NCBI GenBank assembly: GCA_946187095.1
Contig: CAMHPW010000078.1
Location: 1-5,866 of the forward strand
DNA: 5,866 nucleotides
Direction of reading: 5' to 3'
Origin: an uncultured Clostridia bacterium
Lineage (GTDB): Bacteria > Bacillota > Clostridia > Oscillospirales > Acutalibacteraceae
This document shows, piece by piece, positions 1 through 5,866 of the stretch (its first letter is position 1; every line of letters begins with the position of its first letter). Under the pieces are notes generated by a model. That model was given only the letters and a program-made list of their open reading frames with translations, was not told where the DNA came from and did not search any database. The translations under genes were made by a program, and so were the position numbers.

Positions 1-13
1 ATATAATAATCTT

Positions 14-181
14 ATGAGTACAAAATGGAATTCTAAAAACAGACATAAATACTTATTGAAATATCACATAATCTTTGTATGCAAATACAGAAAAAAGTTG
101 CTTGTATCGAAAGAGATTTCAGATGTAATCAAACAACTGTCATTTGAGATATTAAACCATAACTTTCATTGTTTTAAGTAA
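14..181 (+). pseudogene. tnpA: 5' fragment of IS200/IS605-family TnpA transposase
   Basis: The frame from ATG 14 to TAA 179-181 encodes 55 residues. Residues 11-31 have the HKYxLKYHIIFVCKYRKKLLV pattern that opens IS200/IS605 Y1 (HUH) transposases; these enzymes excise and insert single-stranded DNA. Family members are usually about 130-150 residues, so only the first third remains. The downstream HUH metal-binding pair and the catalytic tyrosine are absent, and the protein cannot be active. Homology appears to fade after about residue 50, and the sequence then runs into unrelated AT-rich DNA with a strong inverted repeat. No tnpB gene is visible. The element's left end may lie outside the window, because only 13 bp precede the start. 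The family call rests on the N-terminal motif alone, read by eye. Confidence 0.8.
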
Positions 182-205
182 TAACAGGCGATTTTGTTAG
201 TGGTA

Positions 206-269
206 AAGCTAATTTTTGCAAAAGCTGATTACTTATCAAGCAAGTAATCAATAAGCGAAATATTAGCTT
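206..269. repeat. Nested inverted repeat (possible IS200/IS605 end hairpin)
   Basis: An inner stem of 9 perfect base pairs joins 226-234 (TGATTACTT) to 242-250 (AAGTAATCA) across a 7-nt loop. An outer stem of 8 perfect base pairs joins 206-213 (AAGCTAAT) to 262-269 (ATTAGCTT). A few further pairs at 215-219 with 255-260, including one bulged base, link the two. No T-tract follows, so it is not a typical terminator. IS200/IS605 elements carry subterminal hairpins that TnpA recognises, and this one lies 25 bp after the truncated tnpA. A remnant right end of an internally deleted element is therefore plausible, but this is inference. Confidence 0.6.
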
Positions 270-277
270 ATTTACTG

Positions 278-301
278 GATTTTTGGGATATATTACTTGA
301 T
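278..301. repeat. 24-bp direct repeat, copy A
   Basis: This segment matches 1377-1400 at 23 of 24 positions; the only difference is G286 versus C1385. The match stops abruptly on both sides. Copy A is non-coding here, but read on the minus strand it resembles the last two codons, the stop and the immediate downstream bases of the pullulanase gene. Together the copies bracket about 1.1 kb holding the permease remnant and radC. Confidence 0.8.
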
Positions 302-351
302 TTGTTGAAAGTTATGGATTAAAATAAGATGAGAATAAAATTCGTTTAGGA

Positions 352-576
352 GTGATGTTTATGATATCCTGTCCATCCTTCATGGGAAATTTATTTACAG
401 GATTCATTGTCAGTTCGATACAGATGAATAATGTCATGTTCCCGAAAATCATATCACCTTTGAGCTATCTGTGGGGATTTTTACTGACACTGGCATTTTC
501 CATGCTGGTCAACTTCATCATGTATTTCAAAATGGATCAGATCAGCATGGTAGAGTCGCTGAAAAGCATCGAATAA
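352..576 (+). pseudogene. C-terminal remnant of an FtsX/MacB-type ABC transporter permease
   Basis: The frame is open from 328, just after an in-frame TAA at 325-327, to the TAA at 574-576. A GTG at 352 would give 74 residues. The C-terminal half matches the usual end of large FtsX-like permeases: NNVMFPKIISPLSYL, then a hydrophobic membrane segment (about residues 39-59), then the closing MVESLKSIE. These proteins form the membrane part of ABC exporters or antimicrobial-peptide transporters and normally span several hundred to over a thousand residues. Here only the last transmembrane helix and tail remain. The upstream half is replaced by unrelated AT-rich DNA, and no partner ATPase is present. 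An RBS-like AGGAG sits at 347-351, touching the GTG, which is too close to initiate well. I read this as decayed debris rather than a working small membrane protein. Confidence 0.78.
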
Positions 577-578
577 CG

Positions 579-1256
579 TCAGAGAAATAATTTTTTGTAT
601 TGTTTTATCTTGGATATGGAATGGCATTCCATGCCCGTGACAATATAGTGATCCAATAAAACGATCCCGACACTTTTGAGGGCTTTTTGCAGGCTGGCCG
701 TCATTCTGATATCATTTTCTGAAGGCAGACCGATTCCGCTTGGATGATTGTGTGCAATGACTGCACAGGCGGCATGATGCTGTACTCCAAGATGAACTAT
801 TTTTTGTATATTCACACTGGATGCAAATCTGGTGCCTCTGCTTACGACCTGGTAAAAAACAATTTTCCCCTTGCCGTCAAGAAGGACAAGAAATAGCTGT
901 TCTTCATTCTGACCGATGAAATACGGCAGGATGAAATTTTCGATACTTTTATCTCCGTCCTTTTTTTGAAGATAACGGTCCTGATGATATCTTGCACAGA
1001 GCGGAGGGATCATTTTGAGAAAGGCGGCTGTATTATAGCTGATGCCGCATTCTGTCAGTGACTCGACAGGGGCATCGAGGACTGCCGAAAAAGAGCCGAA
1101 TCGATCGAGCAGGGCATGAGCGATCTCACTTGTATCCTTTCCGTGAATACAGTAAAACAGCATCAGTTCCAATACCTGCTGGTCCTGGAAATCGTCAAGC
1201 CCGTTTTCTGCAAATGTTTTCTTGACTTTATCACGATGTTCGTTTTTTTCTTTCAT
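579..1256 (-). CDS. radC: RadC-family JAB/MPN (DUF2466) protein
   Basis: The 225-residue product is a full-length RadC-type protein. An N-terminal helical region (about 20-90) contains the family's helix-hairpin-helix-like part, with LLDRFGSFSAVL at about 49-60. It is followed by the JAB/JAMM metalloprotease-like domain (about 103-225). The metal-site pattern is intact: H169-N-H171-P-S-G, then S179-E-N-D182, with a candidate glutamate at 118 or 119. RadC was once linked to DNA repair, but its biochemical role is unresolved; related genes are common on mobile elements and islands. The ATG at 1254-1256 is preceded by GGAG at 1267-1270 with a 10-nt spacer and by a strong promoter. It stands alone, cut off from the upstream pullulanase by a terminator. 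Its stop lies 2 bp from the stop of the convergent permease remnant, and no terminator is seen after it. Confidence 0.92.
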   Translation of the reverse strand: MKEKNEHRDKVKKTFAENGLDDFQDQQVLELMLFYCIHGKDTSEIAHALLDRFGSFSAVLDAPVESLTECGISYNTAAFLKMIPPLCARYHQDRYLQKKDGDKSIENFILPYFIGQNEEQLFLVLLDGKGKIVFYQVVSRGTRFASSVNIQKIVHLGVQHHAACAVIAHNHPSGIGLPSENDIRMTASLQKALKSVGIVLLDHYIVTGMECHSISKIKQYKKLFL

Positions 1257-1287
1257 TTTTGCACAACTCCAAATAAAATTTCGATTT

Positions 1288-1316
1288 ATTATAACATGAT
1301 TTGATTATTTTTTCAA
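1288..1316 (-). promoter_or_regulatory. Sigma-A type promoter of radC
   Basis: Read on the minus strand, TTGAAA (1311-1316) and TATAAT (1288-1293) are separated by exactly 17 bp. A TG one base upstream of the -10 gives an extended TGnTATAAT. The predicted start of transcription lies about 25 bp before the radC ATG, with GGAG at 1267-1270 in the leader. The promoter fits between the pullulanase terminator and radC, so radC is probably transcribed on its own, likely constitutively; no operator was recognised. Confidence 0.8.
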
Positions 1317-1328
1317 TATGTCTTTCAT

Positions 1329-1372
1329 AAAAAAACACAGAGTCATAAGCCTTTTTACGACTTATGACTCTG
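1329..1372 (-). terminator. Rho-independent terminator of the pullulanase gene
   Basis: A 12-bp perfect stem pairs 1361-1372 with 1338-1349 around an 11-nt loop. On the minus strand it is followed after 2 nt by a run of seven T (1335-1329). It begins 19 bp after the pullulanase stop codon, the expected place for its terminator. On the plus strand a T5 run at 1379-1383 follows the stem after 6 nt, so weak bidirectional action is possible, but no plus-strand gene needs it. Confidence 0.93.
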
Positions 1373-1376
1373 CCAT

Positions 1377-1400
1377 GATTTTTGCGATATATTACTTGAT
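1377..1400. repeat. 24-bp direct repeat, copy B, at the pullulanase 3' end
   Basis: This copy matches 278-301 with one mismatch. It covers the last two codons and the stop codon (1392-1394) of the pullulanase and the next 15 bases, stopping just short of the terminator stem. A direct repeat that overlaps a gene's 3' end resembles the arrangement left by insertion at gene ends, but no integrase lies in the bracketed segment. Confidence 0.8.
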
Positions 1401-4400
1401 CGTCAGTTCAAAATACTGTTTGGCTATCGTATTCGAATTGTCTTTTGCTTTTGCACATACTTCATAAGTGCCTTTTGCCGACGGGGTGAAACTTGCCGAA
1501 GAAGTACTGCTGAAATTCTTTATTGTCGTCCAGCTTGAAGAATTGGTATTCCTGTAATAGAAGGCGTACTGATACGGAGATGTTCCGCCTGATGCGGAAG
1601 CATCCACTGTGACCGTCTTGCCGAGAGATGCGGAAATGTGAGAGATAGAAGCATCTATTTTCAATTCGGAATCCGTGACTTTCACCGTGAAATATTTCTT
1701 TTCAACGGTGCCGTCACTGTCCTTGACTTTGACACATACGTCATAAGTCCTTGCCTTGGCAGGCGTGATCGATACGGTAGTATTTGTCTTGTAAGCCTGT
1801 TTTTCCGTCCATTTGGACTGCGATGTCTGCTTGTAGTAAACGGCATACTGATAAGGACTCTTTCCGCCCGTTGCAGAACATTTTACGGTGAAGGAACTGC
1901 CCAATTTGACAGACGTTGCCGAAAGTGTGGATTTGTTTGTAAGAGGCGTTGCAGGTGAGATTTTAACGTCAACATATTTCTTGACTTCTGTTCCTGTATT
2001 GTCCTTGACTTTGATGCATACTTCATAATCAACTGCCGAAGACGGTTTAATAGTGAGCGTTGCATTGGTACTGTAAGACTGTGCGGCAGTCCATTTTGAC
2101 TGTGATTTCTGCTTGTAATAAACGGCATATTTATACGGCTTTGTACCGCCTGTTGCAGAACAGTTCACCGTGATGGATTTGCCGAGGGCTACAGAATTGG
2201 ATGAAAGCGTTGATGTATTGGTAAGTGTTTTTTCTGCCGTGACCGTAACATTGAAATATTTCTTGACTTCCGTACCGGCACTGTCTTTTACTTTTACGCA
2301 GACATCATAGGATGTTGCGGAACCGGGCTTGAACGTAACACTTGTATTGGCACTGTAAGACTGTGCAGTCGTCCATTTTGACTGTGATTTCTGCTTATAC
2401 AGAACGGCATACTGATAAGAACCTGTTCCGTCTGCTGCCGAACATTTTGCGGTGATGCTGTTGCCGAGTTTGATGGACTCCGCTGAAAGCGTTGAATTGT
2501 TTTTCAGGTCTTTCACAACGACTGTATTGGCAGCGTAGACATAATTTACTGTGATAGTGCCCTGTGTGAAAGTGCCTGTTGCATTTGACGGTGTGGTTTT
2601 CAGAGTGTAGCCGTCAAAGGTCTTTGCAGAAGTAGTATATTTGTTTGTACCGTCAGCCATTCCGCTGAGTTTTTCACTTGCAAGGACTTTTCCGTCTGTA
2701 GCCGTATATGTTACATTGACTCTTCCTGTGGGATAAACTTTGCCTGATTTGATCCATACTTCGCCCTGTACGGAATAGCCTGATGAGCCGACACCTGTAG
2801 GATCCTGACTGCCGGCATTGTTGTTATTGGCAATAAACAATACACTGTCAGTTGTATTGACTTCACCGACATACCAGCCGTCACTTGATTTTGTCATAGC
2901 CTTTCCGGGCCATGCACCCGAAAGCTGTGTGGCACTTGTTCCACTGCCTTTATAAACATACATACAAACGGTTGACCAGTTATTTGAATTGTAATAATGC
3001 ACCTTGAGATTTTCTTCTTCAACGGCTCTGTATCTGAATATGATAGTATTGGGAGTTTCGGAGAAAACACCGCTTCCGAAACCTGTCGGTTCTGTTACCC
3101 ATTCATAGCCGCTGATATCGGGAGCACTGCAGGCATAGTGAGTACCTATCAAGCCTGTCATGGTTTCATCTGGCTTTATGGCTGCACCTGTGTCGGCATC
3201 CTGATATTTGAGTATGACTTTACCGATTTTTGAAGGATCAATGGTGTATGTGTAAGTAACAGTTGCACCTGCTTTTGAGAAAGTGCCGCTTGTGGCACCC
3301 GAAGATGTCACTTTATAGCCCTGAGAAGTCAGTTCGGAAAGTGCCGAAGTCGTATAAGCTGTACCCTCATTACCTTTGAGAGTTTCCGTTTTGTAATTTT
3401 TGCCGTCAACAACGTGATTGACGGTAACGGTGCATTTCTTGTCAAGACTTGTATTATCGAAACTTGTCTTGTCAACGAGAACCATGGTGGAACGTCCGGG
3501 GACTGTAACAGTACTTCCTGTCGTGCCGAGAGAAACCGTACCGGCTTTTGTGCCGTTTGCGATGATAACCCATTGTGACGGCAGTGTGACATCATCATAG
3601 GTTTTGAGAGTAACTGTCTTTTCGGAGGCGTTTGCATTGTGGATTACCGCAACGAAATTCCATTCACTGTCGGGATTGATCTTATTATACATAGTGAAGG
3701 CAACGACATTGGCAGGGCATGATGTGCCCCATGAGAAATAAATTGTACCGTTACTCGTATTGGTAGGATCCCTGAAAGGTGAATAAGCCTTTCTTATCTC
3801 AATAAGACCTTTGTAATATTCATAGATATCGCTGTAAGTGATCGTATTCTGCCATTTGAGCTGGTTGACACTTGTAGGTGATTTATAGCTGTTTTCATCA
3901 CCGTATTTGCTTCTGGCGAATTCCTCACCTGCCTGGAAGAAAGAGATTCCCTGAGAGGTAAGAATGATACCGCCTGCCAGCTTATTCATCGCAACAAGGT
4001 CATCATATCTGTTTCCATAGCCCGAGCCGCCCTTGCAGGATTTGACGAGTTTATCATAGAGCGTATAGTTATCATGTGCGGAGGTATATGTAACGGTCTG
4101 TGAAGGCTGTTTTGACCATTTGCTGTCACCTGCCATTGTGGTGGAATTCGCCTGGATACCGCCTTTGAGGGCTTCTTCATAGCCTGCACCCTGAATGAAT
4201 CCGGGATCGGCTGCATTGAAACAACTGCCCTTTATTGCATCTCTGACTTTATCATTGAAAGCGGCGATTTCTTCCGAAACAAGTTTCATATTTCCCTGAA
4301 CGGCAGTCGGTTTCGGACAAGGAGTAGCCTCTGCTGTCCAAGGTTCGCCATAGATGAGAATATCGGGATCAATCTTATCGAGAGCCGCACGGATCGCATT

Positions 4401-5543
4401 CATGGTATCTACATCATGGATACCCATGAGGTCGAATCTGAAGCCGTCAAGGTGATATTCCGTCGCCCAGTATACAAGGGAGTCTATCATGTATTTCTGA
4501 TACATGGCACGGTCACTCGCAGTTTCATTTCCGCAGCCTGAACCGTTGGAGAAAGTTCCCTTTGCATTCTGTCTGTAGTAATAATTCGGAACGGTATGGT
4601 TGAACCAGTCATTTTTGTTGTCGGAGCCTGCATAGGTGTGATTATAAACAACGTCCATGACAACGCCGATATTTTTCTGATGCAGAGCCTGAACCATCTG
4701 TTTGAATTCTTTGACACGCACACTTCCGTCATAGGGATTCGTGGAATAAGAGCCTTCGGGGGTATTGTAGTTCATGGGATCGTAGCCCCAGTTGAATTGG
4801 TCTGTACTCAATTTTGTTTCGTCAACGCTGCCGTAGTCGTAAACAGGGAGGAGATGTACATGAGTAACGCCCAGATCTTCGAGATAGTCGATACCTGTCT
4901 TATGCACGCCGTCATTGTTGACGGTAGTGCCTGTTTCGGTAAAGGCAAGGAATTTGCCTTTATTGGTCATGCCCGAATCCGATGATGACGAGAAATCTCT
5001 TACATGAGCTTCCCAGATGATAGCGTCCGTCTGATTTTTACATTCGACACGCTTGTCATTAGCCCAGCCTGTCGGATCGGTGCTGTCAAGGTCAAGCACC
5101 ATGCCACGCATACCGTTGACACCTGTGGAACGGGCATAGATATCAACCGTTTCTCTTGTTGTGCCGTCAACGGTGACAAGATAGGTGTAATAGGTATTTT
5201 TCAGGTCACCTGAAATGGTGATCGACCATACACCCTGACTTTGCTTTGTCATGTCCTTAGTTTCGATGACAGCCGCACCGCTTTCGGAATCGCTTCCCGT
5301 CTTGTAACGCTTTATCTGCACTTTTGAGGCGGTAGGTGCCCATACTTTGAAAGTTGTTGAAGATGAAGTATAGGTCGCACCCAAGTCATTTCCACTGTAG
5401 GCATACTGATCGAGTGCCGACATTTCCGAATAGGAAACCGCACTGACATTCAATGCTCCGACACCCGAAAATACGGATGCCGACAGGATGGCAGACATGA
5501 AAAGACTTACCGCTTTTTTGATGCGATGTTTTACATTTGCCAT
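1392..5543 (-). CDS. pulA: Secreted multimodular type I pullulanase (GH13) with CBM26-like and Ig-like repeats
   Basis: The protein hydrolyses alpha-1,6 branch links in pullulan, starch and glycogen outside the cell. Residues 1-35 are a signal peptide: basic N-terminus, hydrophobic core, probable cleavage after VSA35. A CBM48-like domain follows (about 52-135, FKVWAP at 65-70). The GH13 catalytic core (about 170-600) has the type I pullulanase signature near NWGYDP (251-256), DVVYNH (297-302), nucleophile D371 in GFRFD, acid/base E400 in YGEPW, and H490-D491 in the fourth region, so it should be active. A beta domain reaches about 690, where usual type I enzymes end. Then come MucBP-like repeats (703-767, 774-840), a CBM26-like module (845-938), a third MucBP-like repeat (941-1004) and four Ig/Y_Y_Y-like repeats (1015-1383). 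No dockerin, LPXTG or membrane anchor is present. The ATG has GAGGG six bases upstream. It is monocistronic, closed by a terminator. Confidence 0.95.
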   Translation of the reverse strand: MANVKHRIKKAVSLFMSAILSASVFSGVGALNVSAVSYSEMSALDQYAYSGNDLGATYTSSSTTFKVWAPTASKVQIKRYKTGSDSESGAAVIETKDMTKQSQGVWSITISGDLKNTYYTYLVTVDGTTRETVDIYARSTGVNGMRGMVLDLDSTDPTGWANDKRVECKNQTDAIIWEAHVRDFSSSSDSGMTNKGKFLAFTETGTTVNNDGVHKTGIDYLEDLGVTHVHLLPVYDYGSVDETKLSTDQFNWGYDPMNYNTPEGSYSTNPYDGSVRVKEFKQMVQALHQKNIGVVMDVVYNHTYAGSDNKNDWFNHTVPNYYYRQNAKGTFSNGSGCGNETASDRAMYQKYMIDSLVYWATEYHLDGFRFDLMGIHDVDTMNAIRAALDKIDPDILIYGEPWTAEATPCPKPTAVQGNMKLVSEEIAAFNDKVRDAIKGSCFNAADPGFIQGAGYEEALKGGIQANSTTMAGDSKWSKQPSQTVTYTSAHDNYTLYDKLVKSCKGGSGYGNRYDDLVAMNKLAGGIILTSQGISFFQAGEEFARSKYGDENSYKSPTSVNQLKWQNTITYSDIYEYYKGLIEIRKAYSPFRDPTNTSNGTIYFSWGTSCPANVVAFTMYNKINPDSEWNFVAVIHNANASEKTVTLKTYDDVTLPSQWVIIANGTKAGTVSLGTTGSTVTVPGRSTMVLVDKTSFDNTSLDKKCTVTVNHVVDGKNYKTETLKGNEGTAYTTSALSELTSQGYKVTSSGATSGTFSKAGATVTYTYTIDPSKIGKVILKYQDADTGAAIKPDETMTGLIGTHYACSAPDISGYEWVTEPTGFGSGVFSETPNTIIFRYRAVEEENLKVHYYNSNNWSTVCMYVYKGSGTSATQLSGAWPGKAMTKSSDGWYVGEVNTTDSVLFIANNNNAGSQDPTGVGSSGYSVQGEVWIKSGKVYPTGRVNVTYTATDGKVLASEKLSGMADGTNKYTTSAKTFDGYTLKTTPSNATGTFTQGTITVNYVYAANTVVVKDLKNNSTLSAESIKLGNSITAKCSAADGTGSYQYAVLYKQKSQSKWTTAQSYSANTSVTFKPGSATSYDVCVKVKDSAGTEVKKYFNVTVTAEKTLTNTSTLSSNSVALGKSITVNCSATGGTKPYKYAVYYKQKSQSKWTAAQSYSTNATLTIKPSSAVDYEVCIKVKDNTGTEVKKYVDVKISPATPLTNKSTLSATSVKLGSSFTVKCSATGGKSPYQYAVYYKQTSQSKWTEKQAYKTNTTVSITPAKARTYDVCVKVKDSDGTVEKKYFTVKVTDSELKIDASISHISASLGKTVTVDASASGGTSPYQYAFYYRNTNSSSWTTIKNFSSTSSASFTPSAKGTYEVCAKAKDNSNTIAKQYFELTIK
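1395..2501 (-). repeat. Four tandem Ig/Y_Y_Y-like repeats at the pullulanase C-terminus
   Basis: The units start at residues 1015, 1109, 1203 and about 1296, with a period of 94, 94 and 93 residues (about 282 bp). Shared landmarks are STLS near the start, LGxSxT, PYxYAxYYKQxSQSKW and YDVCVKVKD near the end. Units 1-3 are close even in DNA; for example, the stretches around 2087-2117 and 2357-2387 are nearly identical, suggesting recent duplication. Unit 4 has diverged. Units 1-3 each have two cysteines exactly 48 residues apart (1034/1082, 1128/1176, 1222/1270). Unit 4 has alanine at 1315 and keeps only C1363. The tyrosine-rich pattern recalls Y_Y_Y or other Ig-fold modules of secreted Clostridia proteins; binding partner unknown. 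Confidence 0.88.
2532..3437 (-). other. MucBP-MucBP-CBM26-MucBP segment of the pullulanase
   Basis: Residues 703-767, 774-840 and 941-1004 share the MucBP-like plan: a beta-strand start (VTVNH, VILKY, VNVTY), a central GY, a late G-x-F, and an end such as YTYT, FRYR or NYVY. Between the second and third lies a module (845-938) with NNWSTVCMYVY, GAWPGKAM and DGWYVGEV, typical of CBM26 starch-binding modules. The starch-binding module should hold the enzyme on granules or long glucans. The MucBP-like units may act as spacers; actual mucin binding is unproven. Confidence 0.75.
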
Positions 5544-5549
5544 AAAAAT

Positions 5550-5557
5550 CCCTCTTT
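5550..5557 (-). promoter_or_regulatory. Ribosome binding site of the pullulanase gene
   Basis: AAAGAGGG on the minus strand ends six bases before the ATG at 5541-5543. This spacing and the signal peptide that follows at once fix the start. A weak -10-like TATATT lies at 5581-5586, but no good -35 sits 17 bp upstream of it, so I do not call a promoter. Confidence 0.8.
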
Positions 5558-5560
5558 CAC

Positions 5561-5866
5561 AATAATTTTAATTTAATTTTAATATAGTGCAGTGATTTCA
5601 TAATTCTTTAAAATAATATAAATAATAATAATTATCAAGAAAAATCTCAAAATAATTTCATAATACAAAATATTAATAATATAAAATTAAATTGCGAAAA
5701 AAAAAATAATAATATAATCATAGAAACAAATAAAAACAATAAAAATAATAGTAAAGACGGAGAAAAGAATATTTATAAAAAGAAAAATATAAATAAAAAT
5801 TTTAATAATTTAAAAAGTCATGACTCATATAATATACATGATTTTATTTTATCATATGATTCAAAT
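5561..5866. other. Very AT-rich intergenic region upstream of the pullulanase
   Basis: By direct count 38 of 306 bases are G or C, about 12%, against a much more balanced coding sequence next to it. Stops are frequent in all frames and no gene is seen. It must contain the pullulanase promoter, but many AT-rich matches make the choice unsafe. A 10-base direct repeat, ATTTCATAAT, occurs at 5595-5604 and 5655-5664, exactly 60 bp apart. Two palindromes lie near the window edge. Confidence 0.8.
5816..5860. promoter_or_regulatory. Pair of 10-bp palindromes, possible operators
   Basis: AGTCATGACT (5816-5825) and ATCATATGAT (5851-5860) are both perfect 10-bp palindromes, with centres 35 bp apart. 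A plus-strand TATAAT (5828-5833) lies between them without a good -35. They could be operator half-sites for a gene beyond the right edge. Short palindromes arise easily in DNA this AT-rich, so the functional reading is weak. Confidence 0.25.

Noticed and set aside
206..269. Hairpin as a transcription terminator
   Set aside because: No T-run follows on either strand, the stems are AT-rich, and no intact gene ends nearby.
579..1256. radC as part of a starch-use operon with the pullulanase
   Set aside because: A 12-bp-stem terminator with seven T and a separate near-consensus promoter divide the two genes.
1638..2128. Open frames on both strands overlapping the C-terminal repeats (1638-1958 plus, 1883-2128 minus)
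   Set aside because: They are shadows of the tandem repeats, with basic, low-information translations.
1395..2501. Regularly spaced DNA repeats resembling an array
   Set aside because: The ~282-bp period is in frame and codes for protein domains; there are no short repeats with unique spacers as in CRISPR.
4596..4985. Plus-strand open frame of 129 codons inside the pullulanase
   Set aside because: It lies antisense to the conserved catalytic core, has no recognisable protein features, and is explained by the codon pattern of the real gene.
5581..5586. TATATT as the pullulanase -10 box
   Set aside because: No acceptable -35 lies 16-18 bp upstream, and similar AT-rich hexamers occur throughout the region.

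Overview
The window looks like a piece of a low-to-medium GC Clostridia genome. A starch-degrading gut Ruminococcus or another Oscillospiraceae is the best guess, from protein style and the extremely AT-rich intergenic DNA; no marker in the window fixes the species. Two intact genes, both on the minus strand, fill most of it. A 1383-residue secreted type I pullulanase (1392-5543) is followed, in its reading direction, by a strong intrinsic terminator (1329-1372). Next comes a radC/JAB-domain gene (579-1256) with its own near-consensus promoter (1288-1316).

The left end (1-576) is a graveyard of mobile and broken sequence on the plus strand. It holds the N-terminal third of an IS200/IS605-type TnpA transposase (14-181), a 64-bp nested inverted repeat (206-269), and the last ~75 codons of an FtsX/MacB-type ABC transporter permease (about 328-576). 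The permease remnant runs convergently into radC with only 2 bp between the two stop codons. The right end (5561-5866) is non-coding and only about 12% G+C by direct count. It carries the pullulanase 5' region and two 10-bp palindromes.

The pullulanase is the functional centre. It has a signal peptide, an N-terminal CBM48-like domain, a complete GH13 catalytic core with all canonical residues, and a beta domain. About 690 extra residues follow: two MucBP-like repeats, a CBM26-like starch-binding module, a third MucBP-like repeat and four Ig/Y_Y_Y-like repeats. It has no dockerin, LPXTG signal or C-terminal membrane anchor, so how it is held near the cell is open. The gene probably serves extracellular debranching of starch or glycogen. 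radC is not functionally linked to it, being separated by a terminator and a promoter.

The most unexpected structural signal is a 24-bp direct repeat with one mismatch, at 278-301 and 1377-1400. It brackets the permease remnant plus radC, and one copy spans the pullulanase stop codon. This suggests the bracketed ~1.1 kb was inserted, or the locus rearranged, at the 3' end of the pullulanase gene. I saw no clear evidence of a wholly new multi-gene system here.
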